From: Gammaproteobacteria bacterium HGW-Gammaproteobacteria-14
GTDB taxonomy: Bacteria; Pseudomonadota; Gammaproteobacteria; Pseudomonadales; Alcanivoracaceae
DNA length: 15,273 nucleotides
Direction: 5' to 3'
Assembly (NCBI GenBank): GCA_002840115.1
Contig: PGZG01000019.1
Span: 1 to 15,273 of the forward strand
Part shown: positions 8,592 through 15,273 of the stretch, one piece after another
How the letters are laid out: every line of letters starts with the position of its first letter
Position numbering within the stretch: the first letter of the stretch is position 1
Notes under the pieces: model-generated
Databases searched by the model: none
What the model was told of the DNA's origin: nothing
The model's input: only the letters and a program-made list of their open reading frames with translations
Translations under genes and position numbers: made by a program

Positions 8592-8635
8592 GAAGGCAAT
8601 AAAAAACCCGCGTAAGCGGGTTTTTTATTGCCTTC
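8592..8635. terminator. Bidirectional intrinsic terminator with 20-bp perfect stem
   Basis: A perfect 20-bp inverted repeat (8592-8611 and 8616-8635) encloses a GTAA loop. The core is a GC-rich CCCGC/GCGGG stem flanked by six A on one side and six T on the other, so both transcripts get a hairpin followed by a U-run. It lies between the convergent DUF481 and pntB genes and should end both. Confidence 0.95.
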
Positions 8636-8640
8636 TATTT

Positions 8641-10020
8641 TCAGGCTTCTTTCAGCGCAGTGGAAATATCAATGATGGCCTGTTTTCCGTCACCGAATAA
8701 CATCAAGGTATTGTCCTTGGCGAATAACGGATTGGGCAGGCCTGCAAACCCGGAGGATAGCGAGCGCTTCACCACAACAACCGTACGCGCTTTATCAACG
8801 TTCAGAATAGGCATGCCATAAATTGGGCTGCCCTTGTCTTCGCGAGCGAGAGGGTTGGTTACATCATTCGCACCAATAACAATGGCTACGTCAGTTTGTT
8901 CAAACGTCGGGTTAATGGTGTCCATGTCCTTGAGTTTGTCATAGGACACTTCGGCTTCGGCAAGCAATACGTTCATATGGCCCGGCATCCGCCCGGCTAC
9001 CGGGTGAATTGCATACTCCACTTCTGTGCCACGCTTTTCCAATGTATCCGCCAGCTCACGCACAGCATGCTGCGCCTGAGCCATTGCCATGCCAAAACCG
9101 GGCACGATAACAACACGCTGTGCGGTTTCAAGAATCATCGCCACTTCGTCTGCAGAGGAGGACTTAACCTTGCCCTGATAGACTTCATCATCGCTCATGC
9201 TGGAGCCGGCTTCTGCCATAACCCCGAACAAGACGTTGGTTAGCGAGCGGTTCATTGCTTTACACATGATTTGAGTAAGAATCAGGCCGGACGCACCTAC
9301 CAGCGAACCAGTGATAATCAAAGCGCTGTTGCCAGTGACAAAACCGGCAGCTGAGGCGGCAACACCAGAGTAGGAGTTAAGCAACGCGATGACCACTGGC
9401 ATATCGGCACCACCAATCGGCAGTACTAGCATTAAGCCGAGTAGGGCCGCGGCCACCACTAATGCCCAGAACACCATCTGATTGCCAGGTTCTACAACGA
9501 GGTAGCCGATAGCGCACAGCGAGCCAAGCAATAACAGGGCGTTAACGAATTTCATGCCGGCAAAGCCGATGGATTTACCGCTGATTAACTCCTGTAGCTT
9601 GGCAAATGCAACCATAGAGCCGGTAAGAGTTACGGCGCCAATCAGCACTGCTGCGCCGGTGCTAATCAAGGCAACAGCACCGGACAAGCCGCCAAGATAA
9701 CCTGCCGTGGCAACGGCAAAAGAAGCGCCGCCACCAAAGCCGTTAAGCAGCGCAATCATTTGCGGCATGGATGTCATCTGCACCCGGATGGCCATGATGG
9801 CGCCAATTAGGCCGCCAATGACCAAGCCAGCGATAATAACTTCATAGCCAACAATGTCTCGATGAAACAGCGTTACGACACACGCAATCAGCATGCCGCT
9901 TGCGGCCATCTGGTTACCACGAACAGCCGTTCGCGGTTTGGTAAGACCCTTGATGCCGAATACAAACAGCGATGCGGCAATCAGGTATGCGATATTGAGC
10001 CAGTGATCTGCAAGATGCAT
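8641..10020 (-). CDS. pntB: NAD(P) transhydrogenase subunit beta
   Basis: PntB carries most of the membrane domain (dII) and the NADP(H)-binding domain (dIII) of proton-translocating transhydrogenase, which uses the proton gradient to make NADPH from NADH. Length is 459 residues (E. coli 462). The first 270 or so residues contain about eight or nine hydrophobic segments. Domain III has VPGFGMAMAQAQ, HPVAGRMPGHMNVLLAEAEV, VIGANDVTNP and KRSLSSGFAG, all matching the family's NADP-binding loops. At the position of E. coli H91 the residue is Asn (N93, in LLNGFGGGAS). The start ATG is 3 nt after the pntAB stop, with a GAGGA ribosome site inside the end of pntAB. It is the last gene of the operon. 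Confidence 0.97.
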   Translation of the reverse strand: MHLADHWLNIAYLIAASLFVFGIKGLTKPRTAVRGNQMAASGMLIACVVTLFHRDIVGYEVIIAGLVIGGLIGAIMAIRVQMTSMPQMIALLNGFGGGASFAVATAGYLGGLSGAVALISTGAAVLIGAVTLTGSMVAFAKLQELISGKSIGFAGMKFVNALLLLGSLCAIGYLVVEPGNQMVFWALVVAAALLGLMLVLPIGGADMPVVIALLNSYSGVAASAAGFVTGNSALIITGSLVGASGLILTQIMCKAMNRSLTNVLFGVMAEAGSSMSDDEVYQGKVKSSSADEVAMILETAQRVVIVPGFGMAMAQAQHAVRELADTLEKRGTEVEYAIHPVAGRMPGHMNVLLAEAEVSYDKLKDMDTINPTFEQTDVAIVIGANDVTNPLAREDKGSPIYGMPILNVDKARTVVVVKRSLSSGFAGLPNPLFAKDNTLMLFGDGKQAIIDISTALKEA

Positions 10021-10023
10021 GGA

Positions 10024-10299
10024 TTACTTCCTCTTGAACATTGCCAGCATGCGGTTGGTGACCATAAAGCCACCGACCACATTGATGGTGGCAAGGACCA
10101 CCGCGATAAAGCCAAAAATCTGGACCATGATGCTGTTGCCGTCACCGGCAGCAATCAGCGCACCCACTAGAGTGATACCGGAAATCGCATTCGATCCCGA
10201 CATCAGAGGGGTGTGCAGTGTTGGCGGCACTTTGGTAATCAGCTCAACGCCAAGGAAGATGGCGAGAACAAAGAGCGTCAGCATGGCAATAAAATCCAT
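10024..10299 (-). CDS. pntAB: NAD(P) transhydrogenase alpha subunit, membrane part (PntAB / alpha-2)
   Basis: This 91-residue protein carries the alpha-side membrane helices of domain II, which are fused to the C-terminus of PntA in E. coli but separate in the three-subunit form known from Rhodospirillum rubrum. Three hydrophobic helices are visible: MLTLFVLAIFLGVELITK, then SGITLVGALIAAG, then FGFIAVVLATINVVGGFMV. The motif LHTPLMSGSNAISG is a hallmark of the family. I chose the ATG at 10299 because GGAGGA lies about 8 nt upstream and the protein then starts right before the first helix; an open frame continues upstream only by overlapping pntAA. It is 13 bp downstream of pntAA and 3 bp upstream of pntB, indicating translational coupling. 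Confidence 0.95.
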   Translation of the reverse strand: MDFIAMLTLFVLAIFLGVELITKVPPTLHTPLMSGSNAISGITLVGALIAAGDGNSIMVQIFGFIAVVLATINVVGGFMVTNRMLAMFKRK

Positions 10300-10312
10300 C
10301 TGATGGTCCTCC

Positions 10313-11506
10313 TCAGGCGGTGGGTTCAGCGGCAGCTTGCGGGGCAAGCGGCGGCAGGTTGAGCAGCTCGCGCATACGCGTCTGCGGGACGTCGCCCTGG
10401 TGGGCAACAACAGTGTTCTGGAAAATCTCATCTTCCATATCAAGGTTGAGCTTGCCGTCACGATCGATCATGAGGTTCAGCAGGTTTTCCATGTTTTTGC
10501 CATACATCTGGCTGGCATGGAACGCTACGGAAGCAGGCACATTAATCGGGCCCATGATGGTGACACCATGCTCAACGATGGTTTCTCCAGCGCGGGTCAG
10601 CTCGCAGTTACCACCACGCTCGGCGGCGAGATCCACAATGACAGAGCCTGGCTTCATAGCCTTGACCATATCAGCTGTTACCAGAACAGGGGACTTGGCA
10701 CCTGGAATGGCGGCGGTGGTAATAATAACGTCCATCTGGCGAACCACATCGGTCATCAGTTCGCGTTGACGCTTGAGGAAGTCTTCGCCCTGGGCCTTGG
10801 CATAACCCCCAGCGCCTTCGGCAGCAGCGGTATCCAGATCCAGCTCCACCGGTTTGGCACCCACCGACAGAATTTGCTCACGAGCTGCCGGACGCACATC
10901 GTAGGCTTCAACAATGCCGCCCAGACGTTTGGCAGTAGAGCAAGCCTGCAGGCCAGCGACACCAACACCCATGATCAGTACACGAGAGGCGTTCATGGTG
11001 CCCGCCGCGGTCATATTCATGGGAAACATCTTGTTGCTGGTGGTGGCGGCCATTAACACCGCTTTATAGCCAGCGATCATCGCCATGGAGGAGAGGACGT
11101 CCATGGCCTGAGCCCGGGTGATGCGCGGAACCAGCTCCAGAGCCACGCCGGTGACGCTGCGATCCGCCAGGGTTTTTGCAAATGCGGGGTTGCCTAACGG
11201 GTCCATCGTGCCGACGACGATTTGATCCGCTTTGAAGGCGTCAAGATCGGCTGCGCCATGCTCGCCGCTGCTACCCGGGGTTTGAACTTGAAGGACAATA
11301 TTGGCCTCAGCAAACACCTGATCCCGGCCGACAAGCTCAGCGCCCGCGGTGCTGTAATCAGCATCAGCATAGCCTGCGGCGGTACCTGCGCCATGCTCAA
11401 CCAAAACCCGCATGTCGGGCTTCTTCATCATTGCGGCCACATTGGCCGGGGTGAATGCCACCCGGGTTTCCCCTGGGCAAGTCTCTTTCGGAATACCGAT
11501 GATCAC
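10313..11506 (-). CDS. pntAA: NAD(P) transhydrogenase alpha subunit, NAD-binding part (PntAA / alpha-1)
   Basis: This is the soluble NAD(H)-binding domain I of the three-subunit transhydrogenase, which docks on the cytoplasmic face and passes hydride to NADP in PntB. Length is 397 residues, close to the usual 375-400. The RQD loop that helps position the nicotinamide is present as PRITRAQAMD (R128, Q133, D136). The Rossmann fingerprint is GVGVAG at 180-185, with the acidic residue in AYDVRPAAREQ. It ends in an Ala/Pro-rich tail instead of the membrane helices found in E. coli PntA. The start is a GTG at 11506: the family N-terminus is xIGIPKE-ETRVAxTP, which fits exactly here, and no nearby ATG does. 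A GGGGG run about 10 nt upstream is a weak ribosome site. First gene of the operon. Confidence 0.97.
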   Translation of the reverse strand: MIIGIPKETCPGETRVAFTPANVAAMMKKPDMRVLVEHGAGTAAGYADADYSTAGAELVGRDQVFAEANIVLQVQTPGSSGEHGAADLDAFKADQIVVGTMDPLGNPAFAKTLADRSVTGVALELVPRITRAQAMDVLSSMAMIAGYKAVLMAATTSNKMFPMNMTAAGTMNASRVLIMGVGVAGLQACSTAKRLGGIVEAYDVRPAAREQILSVGAKPVELDLDTAAAEGAGGYAKAQGEDFLKRQRELMTDVVRQMDVIITTAAIPGAKSPVLVTADMVKAMKPGSVIVDLAAERGGNCELTRAGETIVEHGVTIMGPINVPASVAFHASQMYGKNMENLLNLMIDRDGKLNLDMEDEIFQNTVVAHQGDVPQTRMRELLNLPPLAPQAAAEPTA

Positions 11507-11731
11507 CTGCGCTACCCCCGTTCGGTTCGCTGGTTGTCCAAAAAACGCTCCGGAATTTGCCGGAACAGTCAGTTTTTTGTGCCTGCTTTGCGCTGATTAT
11601 CGGGGTCGATAACCGCCCCGGAAAGGGGCAGCGCTGCGGCAGGGTGCCAACCTTAATGGCGCCATAGCCAAGATGGCAAATAGGAAACGCCTTTTGGCCC
11701 TATAATCGGTCAATAAATGAGCGAAAATGCC
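11507..11731. other. Intergenic region between the ABC1 kinase gene and pntAA
   Basis: This 225-bp stretch has no credible gene. It must hold the pntAA promoter, but the best minus-strand -10 (GATAAT at 11601-11596) lacks a good -35. Visible structure: the TTCCGG repeats; a GCCCC/GGGGC hairpin (11615-11629) without a T-run; an 8-bp palindrome TGGCGCCA (11657-11664); the overlapping GCCA-AGA-TGGC repeat (11667-11677); and a plus-strand TATAAT at 11701-11706 pointing into the antisense strand of the kinase gene. No clear terminator for the kinase gene is seen. Confidence 0.6.
11550..11565 (-). promoter_or_regulatory. Tandem TTCCGG repeat upstream of pntAA, possible operator
   Basis: On the minus strand TTCCGG occurs at 11565-11560 and again at 11555-11550, exactly 10 bp apart, 44-59 nt before the pntAA start. 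A third copy lies at 11623-11618. One-turn spacing suits a protein contacting one face of the helix. No named regulator site is recognised, and chance is possible. Confidence 0.3.
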
Positions 11732-13162
11732 TTATTTAAGACAAACATCAGCCTTTTTTCTGGCTACCAGAGCCTGATCCTCGGCTTCCCTCATTGCCAG
11801 AAAGGGTTCAAGAATAGTGTTCCCTCGAACCTCTGCCTCAATAACATGAAGGAAGGTATAGGCCCCCAGCAGTTTGCGCGCCAGAAAGATAAACTCCTTG
11901 GGTGGCACATCAAAGTGCACCGACAGAGCGTTGCGGCTGGCGCGAGCCACCATGCGTGAAGGTAGGTCGCTTTTGCCCCACAGATATTCGCCGCGCTCAT
12001 TGACGACATTGGCCGGCGGAGGGTGCCGCTCCGGGTCCTGCAGTACTTCAACGGCCTCAAAGCACAGGCTGGCAAAATCTTCCAATAACCGATCCGGGGC
12101 TCCCTGGGCAAGAAAGCCCAGAGCGAACAGGGCGTCGATAATTCGCTCCTTATCATGATGCCAGGCACCCCGAATCATCTCCCGGCCAGGCCCCAGTGTG
12201 GCATCGCTGAAGTCGCGGATAGCGCCGAAATCCAGTAACACGATTTGATCATCGCCGCCTTCGCGGTCAATGCGTAACAAATAGTTCCCGAAGTTTGGAT
12301 CCGTCTGCATTTTGTTCCATTCGAAGACTTCATGGCAGCACAGCTCCATGATGGCTCGCCCGATAAAATTCCGACGGCCCTGACTCAATTCCAGTACGGC
12401 GGGGTCGTTTACATTGATGCCGTGCTCGAAGGTCATACAGAGAATATTATCGGTGCAGTAGCGAGGAACCACTTCCGGGACAACGAATCTTGGGTCGTCG
12501 GCTAGTAGCTTGCGAAAATGAGTTGTTGTTGCGGCCTCCAAATCGTAGTCCACTTCACGACCCAGCATTTCGCGCACTTCGTCAAGCCACTCGTTAAACT
12601 GTTCGGTGATGGGAACCAGCCGACTAAGGCGTAGCAGTTGCACAATAGCCCGGAGATCCGACTCAATGGCCGCGGCAACGCCGGGATACTGAATTTTGAG
12701 CACCAGCTCGCGGCCATCCGTTTTACAGCGTGCCCGATGTACCTGGCCTAATGAGGCCGCACCAAGAGGCTCTGGATCAATTTCAAGTTCGCTTAGGCGC
12801 AGTTCACCGAGTTGTCGAATAAGATGTTTTTCTATGGCGTCCCAGTGAAGTGCGGTGGTGTTGTTCTCAAGCGTATGTAGTGCGGCAGTCACTTCATCCG
12901 GTAAAAAATGCTCACCAAACAGGGCCATCATCTGGCCGATTTTGACAACGGAGCCTTTCAGCTTGCCCAGCTCCTCGGCTAACTCATGCGCCTGACGGGA
13001 AAGAATAGCGCTGCGCATTCCTGCGCGCTTGTCGGCGCTGGCAAAGAGGGTACCAGCGGTCAAGGTCGCATAGCGAGCGCCTGCCATAAAGCCGGCGCGG
13101 GCCATGGAGAAGCGTCTCTCGAAAGCTCCGGTTTTAACGCGCTTGACAGTTTTTCGACTCAT
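11732..13162 (-). CDS. ABC1/UbiB/ADCK-family atypical kinase
   Basis: The family (bacterial UbiB, mitochondrial COQ8/ADCK) has a protein-kinase-like fold with ATPase activity linked to ubiquinone or lipid handling. The 476-residue protein shows its marks in order: KxGQ motif (GSVVKIGQM, K74-Q77), the Ala-rich loop replacing the kinase P-loop (GAASLGQV, 134-141), the lysine in ELVLKIQYPG (K156), the ExD motif (EVDYD, 203-207), the catalytic-loop TDPNFGNYL (287-295) and the DFG triad (D311, LLDFGAIRDF). I chose the ATG at 13162 because residues become family-like right there; the frame stays open 60 codons upstream but that part is low in plausible structure. It lacks the obvious C-terminal transmembrane pair of true UbiB and is not beside ubiE/ubiJ, so I call it a UbiB-family paralogue rather than ubiB. 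Confidence 0.92.
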   Translation of the reverse strand: MSRKTVKRVKTGAFERRFSMARAGFMAGARYATLTAGTLFASADKRAGMRSAILSRQAHELAEELGKLKGSVVKIGQMMALFGEHFLPDEVTAALHTLENNTTALHWDAIEKHLIRQLGELRLSELEIDPEPLGAASLGQVHRARCKTDGRELVLKIQYPGVAAAIESDLRAIVQLLRLSRLVPITEQFNEWLDEVREMLGREVDYDLEAATTTHFRKLLADDPRFVVPEVVPRYCTDNILCMTFEHGINVNDPAVLELSQGRRNFIGRAIMELCCHEVFEWNKMQTDPNFGNYLLRIDREGGDDQIVLLDFGAIRDFSDATLGPGREMIRGAWHHDKERIIDALFALGFLAQGAPDRLLEDFASLCFEAVEVLQDPERHPPPANVVNERGEYLWGKSDLPSRMVARASRNALSVHFDVPPKEFIFLARKLLGAYTFLHVIEAEVRGNTILEPFLAMREAEDQALVARKKADVCLK

Positions 13163-13203
13163 TCCAGAGGGGCTCCGATGGTCTGATCGCTGACGGGGAG
13201 GGC

Positions 13204-13233
13204 ATTCTAGCCTGAAACTTTCGCTATTGCCTG
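13204..13233 (-). promoter_or_regulatory. Possible promoter of the ABC1 kinase gene
   Basis: Minus-strand TAGAAT (13209-13204) differs from the -10 consensus at one base and lies 41 nt before the chosen start codon. No convincing -35 hexamer is found 16-18 nt further up, so support is modest. It also supports the shorter protein start, since a transcript from here would not contain the longer one. Confidence 0.3.
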
Positions 13234-13356
13234 CTATGCCCCGGCCCAGCTGACACGGAGGGCGGTCTTTTCGGCGGTTCACCTTTTCGTAGGCCCATTC
13301 GGGCGGCATAATCCTTCCGCGATAAGGGATCGATGGCAGCATGAGGACGTTTAGTA

Positions 13357-14139
13357 ATGGCTCGTACCTGGGTATTGATGCGGGGACTGATCAGAGAGCA
13401 GCGTCACTGGGAGGGTTTCGGCCAACAGTTGGCGGCGGTCTTCCCGGATGACCGGATTGTAATGGTTGATTTGCCGGGCAATGGCAGCGCTCACCGACAG
13501 GCCAGCCCAACGCGTATTGAAGCAATGGTTGCGGCAGTAAGGACAGACCTGAGCCAACGTGGCCTGCGACCGCCATTTCATGTGCTGGCACTGTCACTCG
13601 GTGGCATGGTTGCCATCAACTGGATGTCCGAGTACCCCGGTGAGGTGGCCGCCGCCGCTTTGCTCAACAGCAGCGTGTCCCGCTTCAGTCCATTCTGGCA
13701 TCGGCTCCAGCCTGATAATTACGGCACCATCATTAAAAAGGGATTATTGGCAAAAACCCCTTTAATTCGTGAGCAGGCGGTATTGTCGATGACGACAAAT
13801 CTGCTTTCGGAATCGCAGCGTGCAGAGATTGCCAGACGTTGGTGCGGTTATGCGGTGGATGCCCCTGTGAGTCGCCGTAATGCATTGCGCCAGTTATGGG
13901 CTGCGGCTCGCTTCAAGGCACCGATTCGCCTGCCATCAGGAGCTCCTGTGTTGATTATCGCCGGTGGCGAGGATCGGATGGTGAACCCGGCCTGCTCCAG
14001 AGCCATGGCAAGGGGATGGGGAGTCTCTCTAAAGCTTCATCCGGCGGCGGGGCATGATATTACCCTTGATGCCGGTGACTGGGTTGCTGACACGCTAAGA
14101 GACTGGCTTGAGCCAGAGACGGTTATCGCTGAAGAATAA
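13357..14139 (+). CDS. Alpha/beta hydrolase
   Basis: This 260-residue protein has an alpha/beta-hydrolase fold with a complete apparent catalytic triad: nucleophile S80 in LALSLGGM (an A-x-S-x-G version of the elbow), acid D206 in GGEDRMVN, and H233 in AAGHDITLD. The oxyanion region after strand 3 reads VLMRGLIREQRHW, with Arg where many members have His in the HG motif. No signal peptide is seen, so it should be cytoplasmic. The start ATG at 13357 has GAGGA 9 nt upstream. A CATAAT hexamer at 13307-13312 is a possible -10. It is divergent from the ABC1 kinase gene (194-bp gap) and convergent with prc. The substrate (ester, thioester or C-C bond) cannot be told from sequence; BioH is not a good match. 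Confidence 0.85.
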   Translation: MARTWVLMRGLIREQRHWEGFGQQLAAVFPDDRIVMVDLPGNGSAHRQASPTRIEAMVAAVRTDLSQRGLRPPFHVLALSLGGMVAINWMSEYPGEVAAAALLNSSVSRFSPFWHRLQPDNYGTIIKKGLLAKTPLIREQAVLSMTTNLLSESQRAEIARRWCGYAVDAPVSRRNALRQLWAAARFKAPIRLPSGAPVLIIAGGEDRMVNPACSRAMARGWGVSLKLHPAAGHDITLDAGDWVADTLRDWLEPETVIAEE

Positions 14140-14151
14140 TAACCGTCTCTG
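14114..14151. repeat. 13-bp inverted repeat over the hydrolase stop codon
   Basis: CAGAGACGGTTAT (14114-14126) and its exact complement (14139-14151) form a 13-bp stem with a 12-nt loop. It spans the last codons and stop of the hydrolase gene and ends 22 bp before the prc stop. No T-run follows on either strand, so it is not a classic intrinsic terminator; it may protect or define both 3' ends. Confidence 0.65.
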
Positions 14152-14173
14152 AGCCCCGGAAAACTGGCGGTTG

Positions 14174-15273
14174 TCAGGCCGCAGGGTCCAGTACCACCAG
14201 CTGTTTGCGGCTGATCATGCGGATCAGGTCAGCCAGCACCCGGCCACTTTCATCCAGATAGGGGTCTTTCTCGTTGCTGTCTTCGCCGGCCATACGGGCA
14301 GCAATCAAAGCTTCTTCCTGTTCCTTGAGAGCTTTAATGCTATCAAGCGCCTCCAGACCCCGAGCGGCCCTCAGGCGGTTCTCCGCAGCCAGCCTGGCTT
14401 TATCGACGTCATCTTGATCCTGTTTCCTCTGGGCTTCGTTGAGGCTGATTTCCTTGCGCTCACGCAGCAGGGTTAGCAGAGCAAGACGTTCGCCAATGTA
14501 ATGGAACTCCGGGTCCTGTTTGATTCGTTGGTCCCGCTTTCTCTTCAGCGGCTCAATGTAAGCCGTGAGGTCTGCCGCCGCCTTGAAGCTGGCAGCGTTG
14601 ATTTGATCCCAGGGCAGGGCATTACTTTGCGCGCTCTCTCCGATTTCGGTTTTATCAATCAGGAATGGCAGCGAGATATCCGGAACGACGCCGCGGTGTT
14701 GGTTGCTGCCACCGGATACCCGATAGAACTTGGCTTGGGTCATTTTCAACTGACCATGATTCAAGGGGATCAGGGTCTGCACCGTGCCCTTGCCAAAGGT
14801 TTCATCACCAATAATCAAGGCTCGGCCATAGTCTTGCATTGCCCCCGCAAAAATTTCAGAGGCCGAAGCGCTGTGGCGGTTGACCAGCACCGCCAAAGGG
14901 CCCTCAAAGAGCTGACCTGGAAACTGGTCCGGCTCAACAATGACGCGCCCTCGCGCATCACGCACCTGGACGGTGGGGCCACGATCGATAAACAGGGAAA
15001 CCAGCTGGGTGGCCTCCTGCAGGGCACCACCACCATTATCACGAAGATCGACTATCAAGCCATCAACATCCTGCTCCTGCAGGGACAGTAGCAGCTGGGC
15101 AACATCTCGAGTGGTACTGGTGTAGTCCGGGTCACCACGATGCATGGCTTCAAAGTCGAGATAGAAGGTTGGAATGGTGATCACGCCAATACGCAGCTCA
15201 TGCTCCCCGCTAGGAATGGTTAACACATCACTTTTTGCAGCTTGATCTTCCAAAACTACCTTGTTGCGTGTGA
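14174..15273 (-). CDS. prc: Carboxy-terminal processing (tail-specific) protease, 5' end outside window
   Basis: Prc/Tsp is a periplasmic S41A serine protease that degrades or trims proteins at their C-termini, including envelope lipoproteins and peptidoglycan hydrolases. The frame is open to the right edge (TRNKVVLEDQAAKS precedes a possible internal TTG at 15253), so the N-terminal half, including signal peptide and most or all of the PDZ domain, is outside. Numbering from that TTG: DLRDNGGGAL (69-78), nucleophile S130 in RHSASASEIF, and general-base lysine K155 in ETFGKGTVQ, 25 residues later as in E. coli Prc. FYRVSGGSNQHRGVVPDI ends the protease core. A charged, coiled-coil-like C-terminal domain (DUF3340) runs from NALPWDQI to the PYLDESGRVLADL tail. 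Stop at 14176-14174. Confidence 0.95.
   Translation of the reverse strand, partial: TRNKVVLEDQAAKSDVLTIPSGEHELRIGVITIPTFYLDFEAMHRGDPDYTSTTRDVAQLLLSLQEQDVDGLIVDLRDNGGGALQEATQLVSLFIDRGPTVQVRDARGRVIVEPDQFPGQLFEGPLAVLVNRHSASASEIFAGAMQDYGRALIIGDETFGKGTVQTLIPLNHGQLKMTQAKFYRVSGGSNQHRGVVPDISLPFLIDKTEIGESAQSNALPWDQINAASFKAAADLTAYIEPLKRKRDQRIKQDPEFHYIGERLALLTLLRERKEISLNEAQRKQDQDDVDKARLAAENRLRAARGLEALDSIKALKEQEEALIAARMAGEDSNEKDPYLDESGRVLADLIRMISRKQLVVLDPAA

Noticed and set aside
10300..10461. Longer N-terminus of pntAB
   Set aside because: The upstream 54 codons overlap pntAA in another frame, look unlike the family, and the ribosome site lies right before the ATG at 10299.
10337..11056. 239-residue plus-strand open frame antisense to pntAA
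   Set aside because: It is a shadow of pntAA, with His/Asn-rich composition and no family resemblance.
11717..11959. 80-residue plus-strand frame downstream of the TATAAT at 11701
   Set aside because: It mostly overlaps the conserved end of the ABC1 kinase gene and lacks a ribosome site and protein-like features.
13163..13342. 60-residue N-terminal extension of the ABC1 kinase
   Set aside because: The extension is Arg/Pro-rich without family similarity and would place the start past the predicted promoter, almost touching the divergent gene.
1..15273. Mobile element, CRISPR, toxin-antitoxin or defence system
   Set aside because: No direct-repeat arrays, transposase or nuclease motifs, or atypical small gene pairs were seen; the gene content is housekeeping in nature.

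Overview
The window looks like core chromosome of a gammaproteobacterium with moderately high GC. Three things point there: a three-subunit proton-translocating transhydrogenase (pntAA-pntAB-pntB), a cobalamin-dependent methionine synthase very close in length and motif spacing to E. coli MetH, and a Prc/Tsp protease with the C-terminal tail typical of gammaproteobacteria. A marine relative of Spongiibacter/Cellvibrio is my guess from general resemblance only. I see no phage, transposon, CRISPR, tRNA or rRNA sequence, and no gene-free stretch longer than about 225 bp.

Layout, left to right. (1) Positions 1-2498, plus strand: the 3' part of a PEP-synthase/rifampin-phosphotransferase-like protein cut by the window edge, then a DUF2189 membrane protein. 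(2) 2553-6245, minus strand: metH, convergent with the previous pair. (3) 6377-8554, plus strand: a DUF6580 membrane protein divergent from metH, an MscS-type mechanosensitive channel and a DUF481 outer-membrane protein; the last two are a tight pair. They end at a perfect 20-bp-stem bidirectional terminator. (4) 8641-11506, minus strand: pntB, pntAB and pntAA, a compact operon transcribed pntAA to pntB. (5) 11732-13162, minus strand: an ABC1/UbiB-family atypical kinase. (6) 13357-14139, plus strand: an alpha/beta hydrolase divergent from the kinase. (7) 14174-15273, minus strand: the 3' part of the tail-specific protease gene prc, convergent with the hydrolase over a 13-bp inverted repeat.

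The genes serve general physiology: one-carbon/methionine metabolism (MetH), NADPH supply (Pnt), osmotic and envelope homeostasis (MscS, DUF481, Prc), and possibly quinone or lipid-related work (ABC1 kinase). I find no convincing new multi-gene system. The least ordinary items are the PEP-synthase-like protein, in which the phospho-carrier histidine position is proline and the QxRP arginine is leucine; the metH/DUF6580 divergent pair; the MscS/DUF481 pair; and a helically phased TTCCGG repeat upstream of pntAA.
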